Source: a bacterium
Lineage (GTDB): Bacteria; Gemmatimonadota; Gemmatimonadetes; Gemmatimonadales; Gemmatimonadaceae
Reading direction: 5' to 3'
Assembly: GCA_027484025.1 (NCBI GenBank)
Contig: JAIXTI010000211.1
Span: 1 to 45,416 of the forward strand
Length of the DNA: 45,416 nt
This document shows positions 8,033 to 16,705 of the stretch, piece by piece (position 1 is the first letter of the stretch; each line of letters begins with the position of its first letter). The notes under the pieces were generated by a model. The model was not told the origin of the DNA, searched no databases, and was given only the letters and a program-made list of their open reading frames with translations. The position numbers and the translations under genes were made by a program.

Positions 8033-9118
8033 ATGCCTACACTCCGTCCGCTGGCTTCGGCTTCCTTGCTCCTGCTCTGTGCGGTCACCCCGCTGCTCGC
8101 CCAGGACGACGATCCCCCAGGGCGTCGGCAAGTCGTCCCCATGGATTCCGCCCGCGCGGCTCGACTGTACGTGAGCAACCGCCCGGAGGATCACCCGCTG
8201 GCGGACTACGATCGCGCCATGAAGAGCAAGGCGGCGACCGATAGCATTTTTGCGGCGCGCGCCAAGGGCGTGGTGAAGTTTTCCAAGGTGACGTACAAGA
8301 GTCAGGCTGGCGGGATGGACATTCCGGCGTACCTGTTCGAGCCGCTCACGCCCAAAGGGGCGAAGCAGCATGCCGCCCTGGTGTGGGTGCACGGCGGGGT
8401 GCACGGCAACATGGACCAGAACTACTGGCCGTTCATCCGTGAAGCCGTCCAGCGCGGCTATGCCATCATCACGCCCGACTATCGCGGCAGCACAGGCTAC
8501 GGCGCCGCGCACCACAACGCGATCGATTACGGCGGCATGGAAGTCGACGACGTGGAGTCGGCCGCCGAGGTGCTCAAGGCGCTCCCCTATGTAAACCCCG
8601 AACGGCTTGGCGTAATGGGCTGGAGCCACGGCGGGTACATCACCGCGCTGCTGCTCACGCGGGAAGCCAAGGGCTCGCCGTTCAAGTCGGGGGCGGCGAT
8701 CGTGCCGGTCACCAACCTGCTCTTCCGGTTGTCATTCAAGGGCCCGTCGTATCAGCGCTCATTCAGCACGATGGCCACAGTGCGCGGCCTGCCGTTCGAG
8801 AAGCGCGAGGAGTACATCCGCCGCTCCCCGTACTACTGGGTGGATAGCCTCAAGACGCCGCTGCTCGTGCATGTCGCCACGAACGACGAAGATGTGAACT
8901 TCGAGGAGGCGCGGCCGCTCATCGATGCGCTGCAGGCCCGTCAGCCCAAGCTGTCGGAGACCAAGGTGTACGTGAACCCGACGCCTGGACCGGCGAGTGT
9001 GGGACACACCTTCAGCCGGCGGGTGAACCGCCAGACGCTCGAGCGCGAAGACTCGCCCGAGCAGGTCGACAGCTGGAACCGCGTGTGGGCGTTCTTCGAG
9101 CGGACGCTGGGGAAGTAG
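8033..9118 (+). CDS. Secreted S9-family peptidase (prolyl oligopeptidase-type alpha/beta hydrolase)
   Basis: 361 residues. The start at 8033 gives the signal peptide MPTLRPLASASLLLLCAVTPLLAQ. An alpha/beta-hydrolase domain follows: WVHGGVHGN (oxyanion-hole region), DYRGSTGYG, and nucleophile elbow GWSHGGY with Ser near residue 198. The acid lies in HVATNDEDV and the histidine in VGHTF near the C-terminus, so the Ser/Asp/His triad is complete. There is no N-terminal propeller, so it is the catalytic domain alone, like dienelactone-hydrolase or acylaminoacyl-peptidase-like S9 members. It is monocistronic, with a strong hairpin 47 bases after the stop. Confidence 0.85.
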   Translation: MPTLRPLASASLLLLCAVTPLLAQDDDPPGRRQVVPMDSARAARLYVSNRPEDHPLADYDRAMKSKAATDSIFAARAKGVVKFSKVTYKSQAGGMDIPAYLFEPLTPKGAKQHAALVWVHGGVHGNMDQNYWPFIREAVQRGYAIITPDYRGSTGYGAAHHNAIDYGGMEVDDVESAAEVLKALPYVNPERLGVMGWSHGGYITALLLTREAKGSPFKSGAAIVPVTNLLFRLSFKGPSYQRSFSTMATVRGLPFEKREEYIRRSPYYWVDSLKTPLLVHVATNDEDVNFEEARPLIDALQARQPKLSETKVYVNPTPGPASVGHTFSRRVNRQTLEREDSPEQVDSWNRVWAFFERTLGK

Positions 9119-9165
9119 GCCGAGGCGCGGCCACCGCGCCACCAATACCCACACCCCACCACCCG

Positions 9166-9205
9166 AACCCGGGACTCGGAACTGATCAGTTCCGGGTTCC
9201 GGGTT
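9166..9205 (+). terminator. Hairpin terminator after the S9 peptidase
   Basis: Two 20-base arms (9166-9185, 9186-9205) pair at all but two positions around a central TGATCA. The stem is GC-rich (AACCCGG and CCGGGTT ends). The sequence after it is only weakly T-rich, so it may work with Rho or simply as a 3' stabiliser. Confidence 0.6.
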
Positions 9206-9242
9206 TGTGCTTGGGGGTCAAGAGCTCCCGGCTTGCGCTCCC

Positions 9243-9274
9243 GCATATGCGTATTTATGTATATATGCATATGC
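9243..9274. promoter_or_regulatory. 32-bp AT-rich palindrome over the start of the efflux operon
   Basis: Bases 9243-9274 form a palindrome with 13 of 16 positions paired. The outer eight pairs are perfect (GCATATGC at both ends). It is strikingly AT-rich against the surrounding DNA and covers the possible start codons at 9247 and 9265 and touches the one at 9271. SmtB/ArsR-family repressors bind AT-rich palindromes of this kind, and an ArsR gene closes the operon cluster at 15679-16011. Binding by that protein is inference. The -10 element is probably inside or just ahead of the palindrome. Confidence 0.6.
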
Positions 9275-10698
9275 GAACCACACACTATTCTTTGGTCGCC
9301 GCCGCGGCGCTCGCCCTCCCCGGGATCGCCGTGGCGCAGTCGCCCCTCCGCCTCGCTGATGCGCTGGCGGAGGCCGACCGCCGCGCCTTTGGCAATCGCC
9401 AGGCTGCGGCCAATGTCGCGAGTGACCGCGCCCGCGCGGCGCTCCCCCTCAAGGGCATTCTCCCCTCGGCACGCGTCGAAGGCGGGTTTGTCCGGACCAC
9501 TGACCCCATTGGCGCCTTCGGTACCACGCTGCGCCAACGGGCTGTTACCCCCGCTGCCTTCGATCCGGCCCGACTCAACGATCCGGCGCCGGTGAACAAC
9601 ATGACCGGCGGCCTCGTGCTGGAAGTGCCAGTCTTCAACGCCGATGCCCTCACCGGCTGGCGCGCCGCGCGATCGGCCGCCAACGCCAGCGCGGCCATGG
9701 CCGACTGGACCACCGTGACCACGCGCGCCATGGTCGTGAAGGCCTACTACGGCGCCGTGCTGGCCCAGGAAAAGGTGGCCATGCTCATACAGGCCCAGCG
9801 CGCCGCCACGGCGGCCGTGAAGCAGGTGGAGAGCATGGTGCGGCAAGGACTGGTCACCAAGGCCGATCAGCTGCAGGCCAACGTGCGGGCCGGCGACGTG
9901 TCGGCGCAGCTGTTGTCGGCCAGCAACGATGCCGTCACCGCCCGCGCGCAGTTGGCACTGCTGCTCGGGCGCACCGAGCCAGGCACCCTGCTCCTCCCCG
10001 CGCAGCTCCCCACCGATAGTGCGGTGCGCGAGTTCGCGGCGCCGGACACGGCGGGCGCGAGTGCAATAGCCGCCGGGCAGCGGGACGACGTGCGTGCCGC
10101 GCAGTTGGGAGCGAGCGCCGCGCTGGCCGATCGCCAGCGCGCCGCCGCCACCATGCTGCCGCGCGTGAACGGCTTTGCCCGCTACGACTACAACTCGCCC
10201 ACGACACTGTACGCCGGCAAGCCCAACTGGACCGTCGGCGTGATGGGGTCGTGGTCGCTCTTTGGCGGCGGCAGTGAGCTGGCCGATGTGGCCGGTGCCG
10301 ATGCCCGCGCTCGCGGAGCCCGTGCCGGTGAAGAAGCGGCGCGAGCCAACGCCCGCGTGGAAGCCGATGCCGCCACGCGGCTGGTGACCCTGACACTGCA
10401 GCGACTCACACTGGCGGCGCAGGCGGCCGCGCAAAGCACCGAAGCGCATCGGCTGGTGGAGAAGCGCTACGCCGGCGGACTGGCCACGGTGGCCGAACTG
10501 CTGGGCGCGGAGACGGCCGCCACCGGGGCCGCGCTGGCCCATGCGGCCGCCCGCTTCGAGGTCATCGATGCCCTCGCGCAATACCGCAAAGCCGTGGGCG
10601 CCGATCCCGGCGCCCTGGCCCGTTTCGATACGCTCTCACCCGCTGCATCCACCGGCGCCGCTCCGGCAGGCGCCACCCATGAGGAACCGACTCGATGA
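9271..10698 (+). CDS. TolC-family outer-membrane efflux protein
   Basis: 475 residues from the start at 9271, chosen because it gives a normal signal peptide (MRTTHYSLVAAAALALPGIAVAQ). ATG codons at 9247 and 9265 in the same frame are alternatives, and none has a clear Shine-Dalgarno. The mature protein has the long alpha-helical, alanine-rich organisation of OEP/TolC proteins in two repeats: LRLADALAEADRRA at the N-terminus and the coiled-coil segments AVKQVESMVRQGLVTKADQLQA and HRLVEKRYAGGLATVAELLGAE at equivalent places in each half. It is the outer-membrane channel for the MFP and RND proteins encoded next. The stop overlaps the next start (ATGA at 10695). Confidence 0.88.
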   Translation: MRTTHYSLVAAAALALPGIAVAQSPLRLADALAEADRRAFGNRQAAANVASDRARAALPLKGILPSARVEGGFVRTTDPIGAFGTTLRQRAVTPAAFDPARLNDPAPVNNMTGGLVLEVPVFNADALTGWRAARSAANASAAMADWTTVTTRAMVVKAYYGAVLAQEKVAMLIQAQRAATAAVKQVESMVRQGLVTKADQLQANVRAGDVSAQLLSASNDAVTARAQLALLLGRTEPGTLLLPAQLPTDSAVREFAAPDTAGASAIAAGQRDDVRAAQLGASAALADRQRAAATMLPRVNGFARYDYNSPTTLYAGKPNWTVGVMGSWSLFGGGSELADVAGADARARGARAGEEAARANARVEADAATRLVTLTLQRLTLAAQAAAQSTEAHRLVEKRYAGGLATVAELLGAETAATGAALAHAAARFEVIDALAQYRKAVGADPGALARFDTLSPAASTGAAPAGATHEEPTR

Positions 10699-11771
10699 CG
10701 ACGATCATTTCGCGCCGCGCGTCGGCGCTGCTGCTGACCGGCCTGGCGGCGTCCACGCTGGTCCTGGGCGCCTGCGGCGACAAGACCGCTGAACACACCG
10801 CAGCAACCGCTACGCCGGCGCCCGTGAGCGGCACCCCTCTTTCACTGGCCGACACGACGCTGACCACCACGTATGACGCCAACGGCGTGGCAGAGCCCAT
10901 GCAGCAGGCGATGGTGAGCACGAAGCTCATGGGCACCGTGACCGCGGTCTTGGTACATGAGGGCGATGCCGTCCGCAGCGGGCAGCTGCTCGTGCAGATC
11001 GACGCACGCGACTTGACGGCCAAGGCCACTCAGGTGGCGGCCGCCATTGCCGACGCCGACGCCATGCAGCGGGAGGCCGCGACGCACGCCGCGAGATTTA
11101 CGGCGCTCTACAACGACAGTGCCGCCACCAAGGCGCAGTATGACGCCGCGCAGACCGGCCTCGCTCGCGCGAACGCCGGTTTGCAGGCGGCCCGCGCCGG
11201 CGCCTCGGAGTTGGACGCGGTGCGCAGCTACGCCTCGGTGCGGGCGCCGTTCGCCGGCATCGTGACCATGCGCCACGCCGACCCCGGCACCTTTGCGGCG
11301 CCCGGTGCACCGCTGATCACGGTGCAGGATGTCTCCAGCCTTCGACTCACCGTGACGGCGCCAGCGAATGCCATTGGCACCCTCACCCGTGGCCAGTCGA
11401 TTACCGCCACGGTGGACGGCCGAGTGGTGCAGGCGCGGGTGGAGGGCATCGTGCCAGCAGGGGCGGGCAACCTGTACACGGTCAACGCCATTCTCGGCAA
11501 TCGCGATGGCGCGCTACGCGCCGGTAGCACGGTCACGCTCTCGCTGCCGCAGGGCACGACCACCGGCCTTGTGGTGCCGCTCGCGGCGCTCGTGCGCGAT
11601 GGCGATCTGGTGGGCGTGATCGTGCGCGCCAACGGCGTAGACGACCGGCGCTGGATCCGGCTGGGCACCGTGACCGCCACGCACGCCGAAGTCACCGCGG
11701 GTCTCAAGGCGGGTGAAACGATCGTGATTCCCAACACGGCGACGACTCCGTCGCCGAAGGCGGGCGCATGA
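10695..11771 (+). CDS. RND efflux periplasmic adaptor (MFP/HlyD family) lipoprotein
   Basis: 358 residues. The lipobox LVLGAC puts the lipidated cysteine at residue 27, so the adaptor is anchored in the inner membrane from the periplasmic side. The domain order is typical: a first lipoyl half (GTVTAVLVHEGDAVRSGQLLVQID), a short helical hairpin of about 80 residues containing YNDSAATKAQYDAA, the second lipoyl half (VRAPFAGIVTMRHADPGTF), then beta-barrel and membrane-proximal domains. It bridges the TolC protein and the RND pump. Both ends overlap neighbours by four bases, which implies coupled translation. Confidence 0.9.
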   Translation: MTTIISRRASALLLTGLAASTLVLGACGDKTAEHTAATATPAPVSGTPLSLADTTLTTTYDANGVAEPMQQAMVSTKLMGTVTAVLVHEGDAVRSGQLLVQIDARDLTAKATQVAAAIADADAMQREAATHAARFTALYNDSAATKAQYDAAQTGLARANAGLQAARAGASELDAVRSYASVRAPFAGIVTMRHADPGTFAAPGAPLITVQDVSSLRLTVTAPANAIGTLTRGQSITATVDGRVVQARVEGIVPAGAGNLYTVNAILGNRDGALRAGSTVTLSLPQGTTTGLVVPLAALVRDGDLVGVIVRANGVDDRRWIRLGTVTATHAEVTAGLKAGETIVIPNTATTPSPKAGA

Positions 11772-14700
11772 CCAGCATCAAGTCCTGGGGGATCTCGGGA
11801 CGCGTCGCCCAAGCCTTTCTCAACAGCAAGCTCACGCCGCTCATTACGGTGGCGTCGCTGGCGCTGGGCGTACTGGGCATCATGGCCACACCACGTGAAG
11901 AGGAACCGCAGATCTCGGTCCCCATGATCGATGTGATCATGGCCATGCCCGGCGCATCACCGGCAGAGGCGGAGAATTTGCTGGGGCGCCCGGTGGAGCA
12001 GCGCATGCTCGAGATTCCCGGCGTGGACCATGTGTACACCATGTCCGGTGACGGCTATGCCATGGTCACCGTGCGCTTCAAGGTGGGCGAAGATCAGGAG
12101 CGCAGCGTGACGAGGGTGCAGGCCAAACTGGCTGGCGCCATGGACCAGGCGCCCAGCGGCGCGCTGCCGCCCATTGTGAAGTCGCACAGCATCGATGATG
12201 TGCCGGTGTTGGCGCTTACGCTGCACGGCGCTGGCAGCGATGCCAACGCGCTGCGTCAGCTCGCGGTGCATCTCGAAGACGAAATTCGCACCGTCCCGGA
12301 GGTCGGGGAAACGTTCGTGACCGGTGGATCGCCGCGGCAGATCAAGGTGGAACTCGACGCCGCCCGGCTCGCCGCCAGCGGCGTCACGCCGGGTGAAGTG
12401 GCGATGGCGTTGCGGCAGGCCAACGCGCGTCTCGACGCCGGTGAGCTCACCATGCGCGACAGTGTGGTGCAGATCGCCGTAGGCGCCCCGTTGCTCAACG
12501 CCCGCGAGGTGGGAAGTGTGGTGGTGTCCAACCGCGGCGGCACGCCCGTATATCTGCGAGCGGTGGCCAATGTGCGCGACGACTTTGGTGACGTGAACAG
12601 TTACGTGTCGCATCGCAGCGGCACGGGCGCCGCCGAAGCGGCGGTGACCATTGCCGTGGCCAAGCGCAAAGGCGCCAACGCCACCAGGGTGACGCACGCC
12701 GTGCTTGAGCGCGTGAATCAGGCCAAGGGACGGTTGCTGCCGGCGAGTGTCCACCTCGATGTCACGCGCGACTACGGCGAAACGGCGGGCGAGAAGGCGC
12801 AGGAGCTCATTTTGCACCTCATCATCGCCACGCTCAGCGTAACCGCACTCATCTGGCTGTTTCTGGGCTGGCGCGAAGCGCTGGTGGTGCTGGTGGCCGT
12901 GCCCGTCACGCTCGCCCTCACGCTGTTCGTGTACTACGCGCTGGGCTACACACTCAACCGTATCACGCTCTTCGCGCTCATCTTCTCGATTGGCATTCTG
13001 GTGGACGATGCCATCGTGGTGGTGGAGAACATCTACCGTCACTTGGCCATGGGCAATCGGCCGGCGCACATCGCGGCCATTGACGCGGTCGATGAAGTGG
13101 GCAACCCCACCATTCTGGCCACGTTCACCGTCATTGCGGCCATTGTGCCCATGGCGTTCGTGAGCGGCATGATGGGGCCGTACATGCGTCCCATTCCGGT
13201 GGGCGCCTCGGTCGCCATGCTGGCGTCGCTGGCGGTGGCGTTCATCGTCACGCCGTATCTGGCGTATCGTCTGCTCAAGGGGCATGTGGTGGCGCACCAG
13301 GGCTCCATTCAGCATCCGCCCGAAGCAGGGTCCCGAACGGACAAGCTGTACCACCGCATCATGTCGCCGCTCATCGAGCGCAAGAACACGCGCTACACGT
13401 TCTACGGCGTGGTGGTGGCGCTGCTGTTGGGCAGCGTGGGGCTGGTGGGGCTCAAGGCGGTGCAGGTCAAGATGCTCCCGTTCGACAACAAGAGTGAGTT
13501 CCAGGTGGTGCTCGACTTGCCCGAAGGCACGTCGTTGGAAACGTCCAACCGCGCGGCGTCGGAGATTGCGGCGTATCTGGGCACCGTCCCCGAAGTGGTG
13601 AGTACGCAGGTGTATGCCGGCACGGCCGCGCCGTTCAACTTCAACGGACTCGTGCGGCACTACTTCCTGCGCAGCGGCGCCAACGTGGCCGATGTGCAGG
13701 TGAACCTCAAAGCGAAAGGCGAACGCGAACGGCAGAGTCACGCCATTGCGGTGGCGGTGCGCCCCGCGGTGGACTCCATTGCCCGACGCTACGGCGCGTC
13801 GGCCAAGGTGGCGGAGATTCCGCCAGGCCCGCCGGTGCTCTCCACGCTCGTGGCCGAAGTGTATGCGGCCGATGATGCGTCCCGTCTCGAGGCGGCCAAG
13901 GCCGTCAAGACGGTATTCGAACAGACGCCTGGCGTCGTCGACGTGGACTGGACGGTGGAAGCCCCGCAGCAGAAGCGCTCGTTCCGTGTGGACCGTGTGC
14001 GGGCCGCCGAAGTGGGAGCCAGCGTGGAACAGATCACGCAGACGCTGTACCTCGCGTTGTCAGGGGCGCCGGCCGGAATAGCCAGCTCACCAACGGCGAA
14101 GGAAGCGGTGGCGATTGTGCCGCGGCTGCCGCTGTCGCAGCGGTCGTCGGTGGACGCACTGTTGGCGCTCCCCATGGCCACCATGCAGGGACCGCAGCCG
14201 CTCGGCCGCTTCGTCACGGTCGTCGAGGGCACGCGTGAAGGGGTGCGGGTACGCAAGGATCTGCGACCGGCCATTTACGTGACTGGCGACGTCGCGCGTG
14301 AGATCGAAAGCCCGGTATACGCCATTCTCGACATGAACCGCCAGATCGAAGCCATTCGCGTGAACGGCGCCAGTGTAGGCATCTACAACGCGGTGCAGCC
14401 CACGTCACTGAGCGAAACGGCCATCAAGTGGGATGGCGAGTGGCAAGTCACGATCGAGGTGTTCCGCGACCTCGGGTTGGCCTTTGCCATCGTGCTGCTG
14501 CTCATCTACGTGCTGGTCGTGGGGTGGTTCCAGAGCTTCACCATTCCGCTGGTCATCATGGCGCCCATTCCGCTCACGCTCATTGGCATTCTGCCGGGGC
14601 ACGCCATGGGTGGCGCGTTCTTTACCGCCACCAGCATGATCGGCATGATCGCGCTGGCCGGCATCATCGTGCGCAATTCCATTCTGCTAGTGGACTTCAT

Positions 14701-14980
14701 TCAGCTGGAAGAAGCGCGCGGTCGCAATCTGGTGGACGCGGTGCTCGAAGCGGGTGCCGTGCGCTTCCGCCCCATCGCACTCACGGCCGCGGCCGTCGTC
14801 GTCGGGGGGCTGGTGATGGTGCTCGATCCCATCTTCCAGGGGCTCGCGGTCGCGCTCATGAGCGGCGCCGTCGTGGCTACGCTGCTCACCATGGTGGTGG
14901 TGCCCCTGCTCTACTGGGAGCTGCGCAAGAACGCGCCGCCCCTCGTTGACTCCCCCCTCCATACGGAGACTCTCAACTGA
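11768..14980 (+). CDS. RND-family efflux permease (AcrB/HAE1-like)
   Basis: 1070 residues, full length for the family. TM1 is near residue 25. The first periplasmic loop carries the porter-domain patterns MPGASPAEAENLLGRPVE and IPGVDHVYTMSGDG. The conserved TM4 motif SIGILVDDAIVVVENIYRH contains the Asp pair of the proton relay. The second half repeats the fold, with TM segments around FAIVLLLIYVLVVGWF and MIGMIALAGIIVRNSILLVDF. It pumps a substrate outward using the proton gradient. The specificity is unknown: the heavy-metal HME signatures are not obvious, so an organic or thiol-type substrate is as likely. It overlaps the adaptor upstream and the DUF2892 gene downstream. Confidence 0.92.
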   Translation: MTSIKSWGISGRVAQAFLNSKLTPLITVASLALGVLGIMATPREEEPQISVPMIDVIMAMPGASPAEAENLLGRPVEQRMLEIPGVDHVYTMSGDGYAMVTVRFKVGEDQERSVTRVQAKLAGAMDQAPSGALPPIVKSHSIDDVPVLALTLHGAGSDANALRQLAVHLEDEIRTVPEVGETFVTGGSPRQIKVELDAARLAASGVTPGEVAMALRQANARLDAGELTMRDSVVQIAVGAPLLNAREVGSVVVSNRGGTPVYLRAVANVRDDFGDVNSYVSHRSGTGAAEAAVTIAVAKRKGANATRVTHAVLERVNQAKGRLLPASVHLDVTRDYGETAGEKAQELILHLIIATLSVTALIWLFLGWREALVVLVAVPVTLALTLFVYYALGYTLNRITLFALIFSIGILVDDAIVVVENIYRHLAMGNRPAHIAAIDAVDEVGNPTILATFTVIAAIVPMAFVSGMMGPYMRPIPVGASVAMLASLAVAFIVTPYLAYRLLKGHVVAHQGSIQHPPEAGSRTDKLYHRIMSPLIERKNTRYTFYGVVVALLLGSVGLVGLKAVQVKMLPFDNKSEFQVVLDLPEGTSLETSNRAASEIAAYLGTVPEVVSTQVYAGTAAPFNFNGLVRHYFLRSGANVADVQVNLKAKGERERQSHAIAVAVRPAVDSIARRYGASAKVAEIPPGPPVLSTLVAEVYAADDASRLEAAKAVKTVFEQTPGVVDVDWTVEAPQQKRSFRVDRVRAAEVGASVEQITQTLYLALSGAPAGIASSPTAKEAVAIVPRLPLSQRSSVDALLALPMATMQGPQPLGRFVTVVEGTREGVRVRKDLRPAIYVTGDVAREIESPVYAILDMNRQIEAIRVNGASVGIYNAVQPTSLSETAIKWDGEWQVTIEVFRDLGLAFAIVLLLIYVLVVGWFQSFTIPLVIMAPIPLTLIGILPGHAMGGAFFTATSMIGMIALAGIIVRNSILLVDFIQLEEARGRNLVDAVLEAGAVRFRPIALTAAAVVVGGLVMVLDPIFQGLAVALMSGAVVATLLTMVVVPLLYWELRKNAPPLVDSPLHTETLN

Positions 14981-15195
14981 TGTGCAACGACAACGTCATT
15001 CGTCGCTTTGCCGGCGTCTTCATCCTGCTGTCAGTCGCGCTCGGCTTCCTAGTATCGCACAACTTCTTCTACTTCACGGCGTTCGTGGGCTTCAACCTGC
15101 TGCAGTCGAGCGTCACCAACTTCTGCCCGCTGGAGAAAGTTCTGGGGCGGTTTGGACTCTTCGGCTGTCGTGCATCGGGATCGCCAACGCGATAA
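14980..15195 (+). CDS. DUF2892 (YgaP-like) small membrane protein
   Basis: 71 residues, translationally coupled to the RND gene (TGATG overlap at 14978-14982). It matches the DUF2892 pattern: NVIRRFAGVFILLSVALGF as a first membrane helix, a second hydrophobic stretch through FFYFTAFVGFNLLQSSVTNF, and then the conserved CPLEKVLGRFGL. In other bacteria this domain is fused to or encoded beside rhodaneses, RND pumps and ArsR regulators. Its biochemical role is not established. Three cysteines (residues 2, about 49 and 63) could be redox active, which would agree with the thioredoxin next door. Confidence 0.8.
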   Translation: MCNDNVIRRFAGVFILLSVALGFLVSHNFFYFTAFVGFNLLQSSVTNFCPLEKVLGRFGLFGCRASGSPTR

Positions 15196-15223
15196 GCTTC
15201 AGCATACCCTTGTGGAGTCGAGT

Positions 15224-15673
15224 ATGGACACAACGAACAGCCCCGTACGGCACGCAATCATGCCGTGCGGGGCCTGCGGAAAGCTGAACCGCATCAACAT
15301 GGACCGCGCCGATGCGCCGGCCCGCTGTGGGACATGCAAGGCGGTCATCGCAGTGGATTCTCCGGTAACACTCACGGATGCCAACTTCGATGTCGTGGTG
15401 GGCAAGTCCACCGTGCCGGTGATGATCGATTTCTACGCCGACTGGTGCGGGCCCTGCAAAATGATGGCCCCGGTCTTCGCCGACTTCGCGCGCCGGCAGA
15501 AGGGGCGCGTATTGGTGGCCAAGGTCAACACCGATGAGAACCCACAGGTGTCGTTGCGCTTCGGCATTCGCAGCATCCCTACGCTCACCGTGATGGCCGG
15601 AGGCCGCGAAGTCGCGCGTCAGGTTGGCGCCGTCCCCATGGCTGCGTTGGAAAGCATGGTGGCCGGCCTCTAA
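15224..15673 (+). CDS. trxC: Thioredoxin 2 (TrxC type) with N-terminal zinc ribbon
   Basis: 149 residues. The N-terminus has two CxxC pairs (Cys 15/18 and 35/38, CGAC and CGTC), the zinc ribbon that separates TrxC from TrxA. The thioredoxin domain follows with active site WCGPC at residues 74-78, the buried Asp in MIDFYADW, and the cis-Pro loop SIPTLTV. It is a cytosolic disulfide reductase. The start at 15224 has GGAG about eight bases upstream and is preferred to an earlier ATG at 15152 inside the DUF2892 gene. It is the last gene of the efflux operon, 28 bases after DUF2892, suggesting that the operon responds to thiol or oxidative stress. Confidence 0.9.
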   Translation: MDTTNSPVRHAIMPCGACGKLNRINMDRADAPARCGTCKAVIAVDSPVTLTDANFDVVVGKSTVPVMIDFYADWCGPCKMMAPVFADFARRQKGRVLVAKVNTDENPQVSLRFGIRSIPTLTVMAGGREVARQVGAVPMAALESMVAGL

Positions 15674-15678
15674 CGCCG

Positions 15679-16011
15679 CTAGCGCCGCCCGAGCACCTTG
15701 CGGCGTTCGGTGAGTTCCGATTCGAGGCGACCGCAGACCAGCTCGCAGAGCTTCAGGACATCCTGATCGGCCAGCTCGTAGCGCACGAAGACCCCATCAC
15801 GCTCACGCGCTACGAGCCCGTTGGCAAACAGCTGCGACAAATGGCGGGAGACGTTGGCCTGACCCATCCCGGTGGCGTCGACCAATTCGTTCACCGTGCG
15901 CGATCCACCGCGCAGCTCTTGCAACAGGCTCAGTCGCGCCCGGTCGCTGAGCGCCTTGAAGCGTTCCGCCACCATTTCCAGCAGTTCCGGACTCATACGC
16001 TTCGTTGCCAT
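15679..16011 (-). CDS. ArsR/SmtB-family winged-helix repressor
   Basis: 110 residues. The fold is canonical: FKALSDRARLSLLQEL, then recognition helix region TGMGQANVSRHLSQLFANGLV, and the wing RERDGVFVRYEL. The classic alpha-3 CxC metal site of ArsR is absent. Two cysteines stand in the last helix instead (Cys89 and Cys93, KLCELVCGRL), so a metal or reactive-sulfur/thiol sensor is plausible. The gene is convergent with trxC, with only five bases between the stop codons. It is the likely regulator of the efflux operon and of itself. Confidence 0.85.
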   Translation of the reverse strand: MATKRMSPELLEMVAERFKALSDRARLSLLQELRGGSRTVNELVDATGMGQANVSRHLSQLFANGLVARERDGVFVRYELADQDVLKLCELVCGRLESELTERRKVLGRR

Positions 16012-16029
16012 CGATCGCCTCAGCCTCGG

Positions 16030-16075
16030 TTGGACATGCAGACATACACAACAATGAATATATACGACACACGAA
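16030..16075 (-). promoter_or_regulatory. Probable arsR promoter/operator region
   Basis: The 50-70 bases upstream of the ArsR start are abruptly AT-rich. On the minus strand they hold TCGTATATATTCATTG, with TATATT as a candidate -10, followed by TGTGTATGTCTGCATG. The region loosely resembles the 32-bp palindrome at 9243-9274 (shared GTAT and ATATAT and ATGC pieces) but is not a clean palindrome. Autoregulation is likely for this family; the exact site is uncertain. Confidence 0.4.
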
Positions 16076-16126
16076 CGGGCGCGCCACCGTGACCGGTTAC
16101 GCGCCCGCTTGATTGCCTCTTCCGCG

Positions 16127-16558
16127 TCAGCCGAGCGACGCCGTGAGGGTGATCTCCGCGTTCAGCACCTTCGACACCGGACATCCGGCCTTCGCCGCCG
16201 CCGCCAGCTCCTGGAACTGCTCCGGCGAAATCCCCGGCACCTTCGCATCGAGCGTGAGATGCACTTTCGTGATGGCGAACCCGCCGTCCTTCTGCTCCAG
16301 CGTCAACGCTGCCGACGTGGCCAGCGATTCGGCCGTGAAGCCGGCGCGCGTGAGCTGGCCCGACAGCGCCATCGAGAAGCAGCCGGCGTGCGCCGCGGCG
16401 ATGAGCTCTTCCGGATTGGTTCCGTTGGTGCCGGATTCATCCTCGAAACGCAGCTTGAACGAGTAGGGCGTGTTGTTGAGCACGCCGCTCGGCGTCGTGA
16501 CCGTGCCGCTGCCGTCTTTGATCGTGCCGTTCCAGACGGCTGAACCGTGGCGAATCAT
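16127..16558 (-). CDS. osmC: OsmC/Ohr-family peroxiredoxin
   Basis: 143 residues. The sequence carries both OsmC cysteine sites: the peroxidatic Cys in AAAHAGCFSMALSGQL and the second in AAKAGCPVSKVL. They are preceded by the conserved GTNPEELIAAAH. The protein reduces organic hydroperoxides in the cytosol. The start at 16558 (MIRHGSAVWNG) matches the usual OsmC N-terminus; a longer frame exists but reads as non-coding. It faces away from the amidohydrolase gene and is separated from arsR by about 115 bases on the same strand. Confidence 0.9.
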   Translation of the reverse strand: MIRHGSAVWNGTIKDGSGTVTTPSGVLNNTPYSFKLRFEDESGTNGTNPEELIAAAHAGCFSMALSGQLTRAGFTAESLATSAALTLEQKDGGFAITKVHLTLDAKVPGISPEQFQELAAAAKAGCPVSKVLNAEITLTASLG

Positions 16559-16705
16559 GAGATCCTCGATGAGGTGACAAGTCGTGAGGACGGTCCCGGC
16601 GCGCAACCGACCATTCTGCAGACTGTCAGGGCGGTCACCGATTTGCAAGCGCACGCACCGGTCCCTGCCTTGCCGTCGCGGCTCCCGCGAAGTCACTTCT
16701 GCGGC

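Noticed and set aside
7814-8629. Long minus-strand open frame opposite the S9 peptidase (271 codons)
   Set aside because: It is antisense to a gene with signal peptide and full catalytic triad; its translation has no domain or signal, and high GC produces such antisense frames throughout the window (others opposite the propeller gene, the RND gene, gyrA and the amidohydrolase).
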